Part shown: one piece after another, positions 8,628 through 16,320 of the stretch | Numbering within the stretch: position 1 is the stretch's first letter | Layout: the number at the start of each line of letters is the position of its first letter | Assembly: GCA_013314815.1 (NCBI GenBank) | Contig: JABUEY010000009.1 | Location: 1 to 51,721 of the forward strand | Origin: Syntrophobacteraceae bacterium | GTDB taxonomy: Bacteria > Desulfobacterota > Syntrophobacteria > Syntrophobacterales > Syntrophobacteraceae | Length of the DNA stretch: 51,721 nt | Direction of reading: 5' to 3' | Position numbers and translations under genes: made by a program | The notes under the pieces: generated by a model | Seen by the model: only the letters and a program-made list of their open reading frames with translations | What the model was told of the DNA's origin: nothing | Databases searched by the model: none

Positions 8628-8807
8628 ATGCCGTACGCGGACTGCAGGAACTGCCGGGTGGACGGTCGCGAGATCCTTCATGGAGAGTTCGTGGCCTTGA
8701 GCGACAGATGCTTTGTATGCAACGACGGCGTACTCGAAGAAGACTACGACAACATCATCGGGGGATTGGCGGGCGCCGGGACCCGGGATGCCTGGGGCGA
8801 TCGCTGA
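8628..8807 (+). CDS. Small two-CxxC protein, unknown function
   Basis: This is a 59-residue open frame starting at ATG 8628 behind a GGAAAGGGGG site (8611-8620). An in-frame ATG at 8622 is too close to that site. It has two CxxC pairs, YADCRNC near the N-terminus and DRCFVC about 24 residues later, followed by an acidic tail (NDGVLEEDYDN). The spacing is what a zinc-ribbon or rubredoxin-like knuckle would use. I do not recognise the family. It sits between the tautomerase-like gene (opposite strand) and the OsmC-like gene. Confidence 0.55.
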   Translation: MPYADCRNCRVDGREILHGEFVALSDRCFVCNDGVLEEDYDNIIGGLAGAGTRDAWGDR

Positions 8808-8917
8808 AAGGGCTTCCAAGCCCAAGGTGCATCTTCCGGCGCGGCTTCCGGGAGTCGCGGGAATTGAAACTTGAAGTTGCCTGGCTGATATGGTGAGGCC
8901 AGATATGGTGCTTCTTC

Positions 8918-8932
8918 CAATAATGATTATTG
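8918..8932. promoter_or_regulatory. Perfect 7-1-7 palindrome, Fur/PerR-type operator candidate
   Basis: CAATAATGATTATTG is a 15-base inverted repeat with one central base and no mismatches, 28 bases before the ATG of the OsmC-family gene. The 7-1-7 layout with AT-rich TAATNATTA core is the shape of PerR/Fur/Zur boxes. The OsmC family reduces organic peroxides, so a PerR-like repressor is a natural candidate. Confidence 0.55.
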
Positions 8933-8960
8933 TTACGGTATATGGAAGGAGGTAGCCAAG

Positions 8961-9542
8961 ATGAGCCAACAGACAGCGGAAACACTGGAAAATAGAATGG
9001 TAAACGGAGTCGATGTAGGCAGGCTGTTCGAGACCATTGACGCGGTGAAGGGCGAGCCGGGAATTGCCAGGTTCAAGTTCCGTTCGACGAACAGGTGGAT
9101 CAATGGAGGGAACAACCAGGCCAGGATCAACGGGTTTTACGGTGCGTTGCAGGAGCACTCGAGGGAAACGGACTTTGAACTGGAAATCGACGAGCCTCCC
9201 GTGCTGCTTGGCGAGGACAAGGGGCCCAATCCTGTCGAGTACCTGCTGGCAGGCCTTTCGGGCTGTCTCACATCGTCTTTGATCTTTCATGCGGCGGCCA
9301 GGGGCATAACGATACGAGGAGTCGAATCGCGGCTGGAAGGAGACCTGGATCTTCGTGGTTTTCTTGGGATATCCAAGGATGTGAAGGTGGGCTACGAAAA
9401 CATCCGCGTGTGCTTTAAGATCGATGCGGATATATCCGATGCGGACAAGCAGGAACTCATCCAGATGGCCAAGAAGTACTCCCCCGTGTTCAACACCGTC
9501 GCCAATCCGACGGACGTTACTGTTGAACTTGACAAAGACTGA
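8961..9542 (+). CDS. OsmC-family (organic hydroperoxide reductase-like) protein
   Basis: The 193-residue protein starts at an ATG with GGAAGGAGG 8 bases upstream. The OsmC fold is seen from about residue 35 to 190: PPVLLGEDKGPNPVEYLLAG leads into the first conserved Cys in LSGCLTSSL (about Cys98), and the second Cys is in ENIRVCFKI (about Cys153). These correspond to the peroxidatic and resolving cysteines of the family. The C-terminal YSPVFNTVANPTDVTVEL is also typical. It is longer than Ohr/OsmC (about 140) because of an N-terminal extension, like the YhfA/anaerobe subgroup. A palindromic operator candidate lies directly upstream and an intrinsic terminator lies 120 bases downstream, so it is probably a single-gene unit. 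Confidence 0.88.
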   Translation: MSQQTAETLENRMVNGVDVGRLFETIDAVKGEPGIARFKFRSTNRWINGGNNQARINGFYGALQEHSRETDFELEIDEPPVLLGEDKGPNPVEYLLAGLSGCLTSSLIFHAAARGITIRGVESRLEGDLDLRGFLGISKDVKVGYENIRVCFKIDADISDADKQELIQMAKKYSPVFNTVANPTDVTVELDKD

Positions 9543-9660
9543 AGTGGCAATTGAGCCGAGTTTCCGGGCATTCTTCCAGGAGGACGCCCGGAGATTCGGC
9601 TTTTCTCATCCCGTGTCCAGGCGGATTTCTTGATAAGCCGCGGATGAAGAAGGTTTCTAC

Positions 9661-9689
9661 TCCCGCTCTCCATTGGAGCGGGATTTTTT
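9661..9689 (+). terminator. Intrinsic terminator after the OsmC-family gene
   Basis: TCCCGCTC (9661-9668) pairs perfectly with GAGCGGGA (9676-9683) across a 7-base loop and is followed by six T. It ends the transcript of the OsmC-family gene. Confidence 0.85.
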
Positions 9690-10083
9690 GTTCGCCGCGA
9701 GCGGTGGCGGTGTATGCGGCTTTTGTCCGTTTCACCTGTTTGAACACCGTTGCATAAATGCCCTGCGCGGCATCAACGGCAACCGGACAAATCATGTGCT
9801 GCGAAAGCTGGAAATCCTTGCGTGCTCTTGACAATGTAAACGACGATTTTGCATGCAATGATTTCTTGATGTAAACTTTCCGAACGGCTTGGCAGGTGTG
9901 AAGACGCTGTAGGGAGAGACCTCGGAAGCCGCAGTGACGGGGTGAAGGGAGGGGCTCACGCGAAGGCGCGAAGGATGAGGGGTTGTGCCGCGTCCGGGAT
10001 ATGCGTGGCCGAACGAGTACCCTATGAGTCTTCGAGGGATCGGTTTGAGGTTTGCGGGATGATGCGGTGAGGGGTTAAAGTCC
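9690..10083. other. Intergenic region before the two-component operon
   Basis: No gene is visible in these 394 bases. A small inverted repeat TGCC-CTGCGC-GGCA lies at about 9758-9771. The ribosome site of the response regulator (GAGGGG) is at the right end. I found no confident promoter. Confidence 0.5.
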
Positions 10084-10755
10084 ATGCGGCTGCTGGTTGT
10101 TGAAGACGAAAGGAAGGTATCGAGTTTCATCAGGAGAGGCTTGGAGGAGGAAGGTTATGCCGTGGATACGGCTTTGGACGGAAAGAGCGGCCTGGATATG
10201 GCTCTCGATGCTGTCCATGATCTCATTATCCTGGATGTGCAGCTTCCCGGGCTCGACGGAATCCGCGTTCTTCAGAGTCTGCGCGGCGCCGGGGTGAGTA
10301 CTCCCGTACTGCTGCTCACGGTAAGAGCTGCCATAGAAGACAAGGTGCTGGGGCTGGATGCCGGGGCCGACGATTACCTGACCAAGCCTTTCGCATTTCA
10401 GGAACTGGTGGCCAGGGTCCGCGCCCTGCTCAGGCGCGGCACGGAAGGGAACCGGCCCACACTCCAGGTCCTGGATCTTACCCTCGACCCTGCCACACGA
10501 AAGGTAACGAGGGGCGGCCGGCAGATCGAACTCACTCCCAGGGAGTTCGCCCTGCTCGATTATTTCATGCGCAATCCCGGGCGGGTTCTCACGAGAACCA
10601 TGATCGCCGAACACGTGTGGGATTATGACTTCGACTCCATGACGAACATTATAGACGTTTACGTGAACTATCTTCGAAAGAAGATCGATTCCGGCGAGGA
10701 ACCCAAACTGATTCACACGGTCCGCGGAGCCGGATACGTGCTGAAAGGGGAATGA
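10084..10755 (+). CDS. OmpR/PhoB-family response regulator
   Basis: The 223-residue protein has a receiver domain (1-115) with the acidic pocket at Glu7/Asp8, phospho-acceptor Asp51 (LIILDVQLPGLDG), a Thr in LLLTVRA and the Lys of LTKPF (about 101). A winged-helix DNA-binding domain (about 128-222) contains the family signature LTPREFALLDYFMRNPGRVLTR, then VDVYVNYLRKKI-like and IHTVRGAGYVL. It is most like the CusR/QseB branch. It is followed 9 bases later by its probable kinase. Three 11-bp direct repeats of the kind such regulators bind lie in front of the HtrA gene downstream. Confidence 0.93.
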   Translation: MRLLVVEDERKVSSFIRRGLEEEGYAVDTALDGKSGLDMALDAVHDLIILDVQLPGLDGIRVLQSLRGAGVSTPVLLLTVRAAIEDKVLGLDAGADDYLTKPFAFQELVARVRALLRRGTEGNRPTLQVLDLTLDPATRKVTRGGRQIELTPREFALLDYFMRNPGRVLTRTMIAEHVWDYDFDSMTNIIDVYVNYLRKKIDSGEEPKLIHTVRGAGYVLKGE

Positions 10756-10764
10756 CCCTTGTTC

Positions 10765-12165
10765 ATGCGATCCATTCGAGCCCGGCTCACTCTCTGGTAC
10801 ACGGTGATTTTGACCGTAACTTTGCTTTTTCTTGGAGGGTCGGCGTACGGGCTGCTTTCCTACAGTCTTTCCCGGGAGGTGGACGCGGCACTGAACAGTG
10901 TGGCCAGGACGCTGACCGACCGCGCGCATCATGCCAATGCCACTTTCTTCCCTGCTGAAATCGATGAAATCTTCAGGAACTTTTTCGGGTTTTCTCCCTG
11001 GGATCGGTACTTCCAGATGTTCGATCCCATGGGCCGGCGTGACCCGCGCCAGCATCCAGCAACATCTTCGAAGCTGCCCCTGGGCAGGGAGGCCGTCGAA
11101 AACGCGGCACGGGGGATTGCCACCTTTGAAACCGTACACGGGCTGGGGGAATACCCCGTGCGGGTGCTCAACATGCCCGTGATGGACGGCGGCAGAATGG
11201 TCAACCTGATCCAGGTGGGGATGTCTCTGCAGAGTGTAACGGAGACCCGGATGCGATTCCTGTTCATCATGGCCGGTCTTTTCCCGGTCGCCCTGGTCCT
11301 TGCGGGCTCCGGCGGATGGCTTCTGGCCAGGCGAGCTCTGAAGCCGGTGGACCTGATGGCGGAATCAGCGCGCCGGATAAGCGCCGAACACCTGACTCAA
11401 CGCATCGAAGAATCGGGAGCCGGCGACGAACTCGATCGCCTGGCCCGCACTCTCAACCAGATGCTCGGCCGGCTCGATGCGTCCTTCAGTCAAGTACGTC
11501 GGTTCAGCGCCGATGCGTCCCACGAGCTTCAAACCCCTCTTACCATTCTGAGAGGTGAACTCGAAGTCGCACTCCGCTCGCCCAGGACTTCCGGTGAATA
11601 CGAATCCACCATCCAGAGCGCCCTGGAGGAAGTCGATCGCATAACCCGGCTGGTGGACGGCCTGCTCATCCTGCACCGAGCGGAAGCCGGGGCGCTGCGC
11701 ATGGACCGCCGCACGGTGGACCTGGGCCGACTTCTCGAGGAGGTATACTGGCGTCTCAAGGTCGTTTCCGACTCGCGTTCCATTCATCTTGATCTGATTT
11801 CCACGGAAGGGGTAATCATTCAGGGAGACCGCGAACAGTTGAGGCGCCTGATTCTGAACCTGGCGGACAACGCCGTGAAATACACCGAACCGGGCGGACG
11901 TGTGATTCTCTCCCTCGGGCTCGACGGGCAGTGGGCGGTTCTCGATGTGGCGGATTCCGGAATGGGTATCCCGGCCGGGGAACTGGACCAGATCTTCCAG
12001 CCGTTCTATCGGTCAGAGGAGGTCCGGTCAGTTGCTGCAACGGGTGCCGGCCTGGGGCTGTCCATCGCGCGTTCCATTGCCCTGGCTCACGGAGGAAGAA
12101 TCGAGGTCGAAAGTGAACCTGGACACGGAAGTGTCTTCAGGCTGTTCATCCCCCTGGTATCGTGA
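10765..12165 (+). CDS. Membrane sensor histidine kinase, partner of the upstream regulator
   Basis: I prefer the ATG at 10765 (466 residues) to the TTG two codons earlier. Membrane helices lie at about 10-33 and 165-187 and flank a periplasmic sensor of some 130 residues (NNF/PWDRYFQMFDP region). A HAMP domain follows (LARRALKPVDLMAESARRIS), then a HisKA domain with His253 in ADASHELQTPLTILRGELEVAL. The HATPase domain has the N box LADNAVKYTEPGG, the G1 box VADSGMGIP and the G2 box TGAGLGLSIA. The layout equals CusS/QseC-like kinases. It probably phosphorylates the regulator encoded immediately upstream; the stimulus is unknown, perhaps metal or envelope stress given the HtrA gene next door. 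Confidence 0.92.
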   Translation: MRSIRARLTLWYTVILTVTLLFLGGSAYGLLSYSLSREVDAALNSVARTLTDRAHHANATFFPAEIDEIFRNFFGFSPWDRYFQMFDPMGRRDPRQHPATSSKLPLGREAVENAARGIATFETVHGLGEYPVRVLNMPVMDGGRMVNLIQVGMSLQSVTETRMRFLFIMAGLFPVALVLAGSGGWLLARRALKPVDLMAESARRISAEHLTQRIEESGAGDELDRLARTLNQMLGRLDASFSQVRRFSADASHELQTPLTILRGELEVALRSPRTSGEYESTIQSALEEVDRITRLVDGLLILHRAEAGALRMDRRTVDLGRLLEEVYWRLKVVSDSRSIHLDLISTEGVIIQGDREQLRRLILNLADNAVKYTEPGGRVILSLGLDGQWAVLDVADSGMGIPAGELDQIFQPFYRSEEVRSVAATGAGLGLSIARSIALAHGGRIEVESEPGHGSVFRLFIPLVS

Positions 12166-12241
12166 GAAGCGATCAGTCCGTCGGGAAGTCTTCAGAAGAG
12201 TGATCGAGCACAATGCGGGAAATCCGCTCGATGAGAGAATT

Positions 12242-12274
12242 CTAATCCGCGGTTAATCCTCTTTTAATCTTCCG
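12242..12274 (+). promoter_or_regulatory. Three 11-bp direct repeats, response-regulator binding-site candidate
   Basis: TAATC occurs at 12243-12247, 12254-12258 and 12265-12269, so the three copies are spaced exactly 11 bases apart; two extend to TTAATC. One-turn direct repeats are how OmpR/PhoB-family regulators bind. The site lies between the kinase stop (12165) and the HtrA start (12359). Confidence 0.55.
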
Positions 12275-12358
12275 CCTGTACTTTCCTTTCTTCATGAACA
12301 TAGGATTCGCCAGGTTCTTTATTTCAGAAATCCGGTATGTGAAGAAAGGAGGCAGGAA

Positions 12359-13828
12359 ATGTTGATGCATCATATCGGCCGTTTCAAACATCCACGCTGT
12401 GGACGGAAAACCGCTGCGGTGGGGGGAGTCGCTGTTCTTCTCACGGGCCTCGTGACGGCCTGGGGGATCGGAGCCGCCGCTCCGTCCCTGGCTCAGAGCC
12501 CTCCCGCATCCATACATTCCTCCGCTGAACAGTCCACCATGACAAGCCCCTACATTTTCCTCGTGCAGAAGCTCTCTCCGGCGGTGGTGAACGTCCGGGT
12601 GGACAGGGTCGCCAAGACGGTCTCTCCCTGGTCTCGAATACCCGAGGGGCTGTTCAGGGATTTTTTCGGCCGCCCGGACCTGTATCCGAACCGGCCTGAC
12701 CAGGGAGCCGCTTCGGGGGTCCTCATCAGCAGCGACGGATATATCCTCACCAACAACCATGTTGTTGAAAACGCAAGGGAAGTATCGGTTACCCTTGATG
12801 ATCGGAGGGAGTTTAAGGCACGGATTATCGGCAAGGATGCGAAAACGGATCTCGCGGTCTTGAAAATCGATGCGGGAAAGGATCTTCCCGCCGCGGTGAT
12901 GGGGGATTCGGAAAGGCTGATGGTGGGGGAATGGGTGCTTGCAGTGGGTAACCCGTTCGGTTTGAGCCACACCGTTACCTCTGGAATCGTCAGCGCCAAG
13001 GGGAGGGTGATCGGTGCAGGTCCGTATGATGATTTTATCCAGACCGATGCATCCATCAATCCGGGCAATTCGGGCGGGCCTCTTTTCAACATGCGGGGCG
13101 AGGTGGTCGGGATCAACACGGCCATCATCCCCCATGGCCAGGGAATCGGTTTTGCCATACCGATCAACACGGCAAAGCCCCTTATTCCTCAACTCGTTGA
13201 AAAGGGGACGGTCACAAGAGGGTTCCTGGGGGTAAGCATCCAGTCCGTCACTCCTGATCTCGCGGAGGCACTGAAGATCAGCGACGGTAGCGGGGCACTG
13301 GTCACCGACGTCATACCCGATGGACCCGGCCACAAGGCGGGGATCAGGCGCGGCGATGTCATCATTTCGTACGACGGCAGAATGGTCCGGGACAGCCGCG
13401 ACCTGCCAGCCCTCGTCGCCGCCACGCCGGTGGGCAAGGAGGTCCGTGTGACCGTGGTCCGTGACGGCGGAACGGAGCAGGTCATCGCGAAGATTGCGAA
13501 ACTGGATCCCGATGATACCGAAATCGATCCGGACACGGAGCCTGCTCGGGGCAAATGGGGGCTTCAGTTACAGGATCTTACGCCCGACGCTGCGCGCAGG
13601 TTCGGCATGAAGGGCGGGGACGGTGCGGTGGTTGTAGGAGTGCAACCGGGGAGTTCCGCGGATAAGGCATCCATACGCCGGGGTGATATCATCCTGGAGG
13701 TGAACCGTCAACCCGTCGGATCCGCGCAGGAAGCTGTTGACGCGATCACCGGGAACGGAAGCGGGAATCGTCTGCTGCTCCTGGTTCGAGCGGAGCAGGG
13801 CAGCCGGTACGTGGTCCTGAAGCAGTAA
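12359..13828 (+). CDS. HtrA/DegP-family periplasmic serine protease with two PDZ domains
   Basis: The 489-residue protein starts at ATG 12359 behind GAAAGGAGG; an ATG two codons later is possible. A signal segment spans about 18-47 (ends SLAQS). The trypsin-like domain (about 60-260) has all three catalytic residues: His134 in TNNHVVENA, Asp164 in TDLAVLKID and Ser238 in NPGNSGGPLF. Two PDZ domains follow (about 275-365 and 395-485). The family degrades or refolds damaged envelope proteins. It follows a two-component pair and has a candidate binding site for that regulator, the same logic as Cpx-DegP. A terminator lies after the stop. Confidence 0.93.
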   Translation: MLMHHIGRFKHPRCGRKTAAVGGVAVLLTGLVTAWGIGAAAPSLAQSPPASIHSSAEQSTMTSPYIFLVQKLSPAVVNVRVDRVAKTVSPWSRIPEGLFRDFFGRPDLYPNRPDQGAASGVLISSDGYILTNNHVVENAREVSVTLDDRREFKARIIGKDAKTDLAVLKIDAGKDLPAAVMGDSERLMVGEWVLAVGNPFGLSHTVTSGIVSAKGRVIGAGPYDDFIQTDASINPGNSGGPLFNMRGEVVGINTAIIPHGQGIGFAIPINTAKPLIPQLVEKGTVTRGFLGVSIQSVTPDLAEALKISDGSGALVTDVIPDGPGHKAGIRRGDVIISYDGRMVRDSRDLPALVAATPVGKEVRVTVVRDGGTEQVIAKIAKLDPDDTEIDPDTEPARGKWGLQLQDLTPDAARRFGMKGGDGAVVVGVQPGSSADKASIRRGDIILEVNRQPVGSAQEAVDAITGNGSGNRLLLLVRAEQGSRYVVLKQ

Positions 13829-13849
13829 CCTGCACCTGGAAACGGCCGT

Positions 13850-13903
13850 GGGAAGAGAGGCGGCGGCAGACGCGTCCGCAAGGCCTCTTTTCCCGTTGTT
13901 TTT
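13850..13903 (+). terminator. Intrinsic terminator after the HtrA gene
   Basis: GGGAAGAGAGGC (13850-13861) pairs with GCCTCTTTTCCC (13883-13894) over 12 positions with a single G-U pair, and is followed by GTTGTTTTT. It lies 21 bases after the stop codon. Confidence 0.8.
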
Positions 13904-14294
13904 CCCCGATCCTGCCGCCTGCAAAGGGCGGAACGTTTCACCGAATTGGCCTCCGGAACCCCGTAAGCGCTCTCAGCCTCCCTGTTGTCCACAGAGCGTG
14001 AACAGAACGGATTGAAGACTTTGTCTTTCAAAACGATGTTGCTTGATGTAAATCTATCTGCAATATTCGTCCGCGGACACGGAAGTCCCCGCTGGTTGCC
14101 AGGCTGTTTTTCGATCCATCTGCATCGCTCGAATCTTTGATTCTTCCTTCTTCCGAACGCCGATCTTCATCCTGCAGATGCTTCGGCTGCCGACGGTCGT
14201 TCCTTTTCCCGTGCGACGGCGGGAACCGTCTCGGCACCGCTCCGGGATGTCGGACATCGTCCGCATTCTTCAACCGGTTGGAAGGCAGAATGTC
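13904..14294. other. Intergenic region before the Fe-S/ASKHA gene
   Basis: No gene is supported here. The frame of the next gene is open upstream to 14178, but those 39 codons are Arg/Pro-rich, lack a ribosome site at their start, and do not look like the family's N-terminus. Confidence 0.45.
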
Positions 14295-16238
14295 ATGACC
14301 AGGAAAGTCACGTTTTATCCCTACGAAGTCACCGTGGAGGTGCCGGATGGAGAGAATCTCCTGCGTGCGGCACTGGAAGCGGGTGTTCACGTAAATGCCA
14401 CCTGCGGTGGAGAGGGGGTCTGTGGGAAATGCAGGATCATCCTGGAATCAGGAGAACTCGATTCGCGGCAGACTGACCTCCTGGATGCCCAGGACTGGGA
14501 TTCCGGGTATCGTCTGGCGTGCCAGAGCCGAGTAGAATCGGATGTATCCGTTCGGATTCCTCAGGAGTCTCTCCTGGACAGGCGAATTCTGACCAGGCAC
14601 AGACCCCGGGTGACTCTTCGTTCGAGCCCGATCGACCTCGATGCGGTCAAGGCGGCAGGCCTGTATCACCCTGCTTTCGAAAAGCGATTTGTAAGAATTC
14701 CGCCTCCAACCCCTTCGAACAACATCTGTGACCTCAGCAGGCTCGAAGATGCCCTGACCCATCAGCACGACCTCCATAACATCACCCTGGATTTCCACCT
14801 GCTGCCCAAACTGGGTCGAGTGCTGCGCATGAACGATTTCCAGATCACCACGACTCTCGATTTCTCTCGCCGCAGGTACCGCTTCCCCCACCTGCTCAAC
14901 GTGGAACCGGGAGATACAACCCGGCGTCACTTTGCCTTTGCGATGGATATCGGCACCACGACCGTCTGGGTCAAGCTCATCGATATGGCCAGGGGCGAAA
15001 TCGTGGGAAGAGACGCGGACTACAACGGCCAGATCAAGTACGGAGACGACGTGATCACCCGGATTATCTACAGCGAGAAAGAAGGAGGACTCGAAGCACT
15101 CCAGAAGGCGGTTGCCGCCACCATCAACCGGCTGATGAAGCGCGTTCTTTCTCAATACCGGATCTCGGTCGATGAAATCTCGCACATCACCCTGGCAGCC
15201 AATACGACCATGACCCATCTTTTCTACGGGATCGATCCACGATACATCCGTCTTTCCCCTTATACTCCCACCGCCTGCAGCATACCCCTCGCCCGGGCTC
15301 GTGACCTCGGCCTGGAGATGCCACCCCATGTCTTCATCAACTGCGTAAGTTCCGTGGCAAGCTACGTAGGTGGGGACATCGTTGCCGGAGTCCTCGCTTC
15401 AGGCATTTACAAGGATCCGAGATTGACCCTGTTCGTGGACATCGGGACGAATGCGGAGATTGTGCTGGGCAACGAGGACTGGCTGGCCTGCGCTGCCTGC
15501 TCTGCGGGGCCGGCTTTCGAAGGGGGCGGGATCCGCTTCGGCATGCGGGCCGTCGAAGGAGCCATCGAGGACGTGAGGATCAATCCTCACACACACGAAC
15601 CCATGATCATCACCATAGAGATGTCGAGACCCAGGGGCATCTGTGGATCCGGACTCATCAATCTCCTGGCTGCGCTGCTGGAATCGGGGCTTCTTCAGCC
15701 AAACGGCAGGCTTCGGGACGACGTGGAGACTCCCCGCATCCGAACGGGTGAAAACGGCAGAGAATATGTGCTGGTTCACGCTCGAGACACGGATATGGGC
15801 CAGGATATCGTTCTCAACGAAGCGGATATCGACAATCTCATGAGGGCGAAAGCGGCGATGTTTGCAGGCTATGTCACTCTTCTCGATAACGTGGGGCTCA
15901 CATTCCAGGACATCGAACAGGTGATTCTTGCAGGGGGATTCGGCAGCACCATCAACATCGAGAATGCCATCGTCATCGGACTGCTTCCCGACCTGGAACG
16001 CAGCAGGTTCCAGTTCGTGGGCAACGGCTCGCTCCAGGGGGCCACTCTGCTCGCACTGTCCCGCGAACTGCTGGCAGAGGAGCGTCGAGTGGCCACGATG
16101 ATGACCAACCTGGATCTTTCCGAAGTTCCCGGCTACATGAACAACTATGTGGCGGCGCTCTTTCTGCCTCACACCCAGATGGAATACTTCCCGACCGTGG
16201 TTGAGCGCCTTCGTGGAAACAGGAACCACGCGGTCTGA
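14295..16238 (+). CDS. [2Fe-2S] ferredoxin-ASKHA protein, corrinoid-activator (RACo)-like
   Basis: Starting at ATG 14295 (GGAAGG upstream) the protein has 647 residues. The N-terminal ferredoxin domain has Cys ligands in CGGEGVCGKC and later in RLACQ, the plant-type C-x5-C-x2-C...C pattern. A linker domain follows, then an ASKHA ATPase core (DUF4445 type) with phosphate motifs MDIGTTTVWVKL (about 217-228) and LFVDIGTNAEI (about 379-389) and adenosine motif VILAGGFGSTINIENA (about 542-557). Known members use ATP to drive one-electron reduction of inactive Co(II) corrinoid in methyl-transfer enzymes. No corrinoid protein or methyltransferase gene is next to it, so its partner is encoded elsewhere. 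An upstream ATG at 14247 is possible but has a weak ribosome site. Confidence 0.88.
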   Translation: MTRKVTFYPYEVTVEVPDGENLLRAALEAGVHVNATCGGEGVCGKCRIILESGELDSRQTDLLDAQDWDSGYRLACQSRVESDVSVRIPQESLLDRRILTRHRPRVTLRSSPIDLDAVKAAGLYHPAFEKRFVRIPPPTPSNNICDLSRLEDALTHQHDLHNITLDFHLLPKLGRVLRMNDFQITTTLDFSRRRYRFPHLLNVEPGDTTRRHFAFAMDIGTTTVWVKLIDMARGEIVGRDADYNGQIKYGDDVITRIIYSEKEGGLEALQKAVAATINRLMKRVLSQYRISVDEISHITLAANTTMTHLFYGIDPRYIRLSPYTPTACSIPLARARDLGLEMPPHVFINCVSSVASYVGGDIVAGVLASGIYKDPRLTLFVDIGTNAEIVLGNEDWLACAACSAGPAFEGGGIRFGMRAVEGAIEDVRINPHTHEPMIITIEMSRPRGICGSGLINLLAALLESGLLQPNGRLRDDVETPRIRTGENGREYVLVHARDTDMGQDIVLNEADIDNLMRAKAAMFAGYVTLLDNVGLTFQDIEQVILAGGFGSTINIENAIVIGLLPDLERSRFQFVGNGSLQGATLLALSRELLAEERRVATMMTNLDLSEVPGYMNNYVAALFLPHTQMEYFPTVVERLRGNRNHAV

Positions 16239-16320
16239 GGCGTGCTTCCGTGGCTGGCGAAGGTTCGAAAGATATTTCCGTCCGAACAGGTCTGGAAGGA
16301 GGCAGGGAATAACCGTCGTT

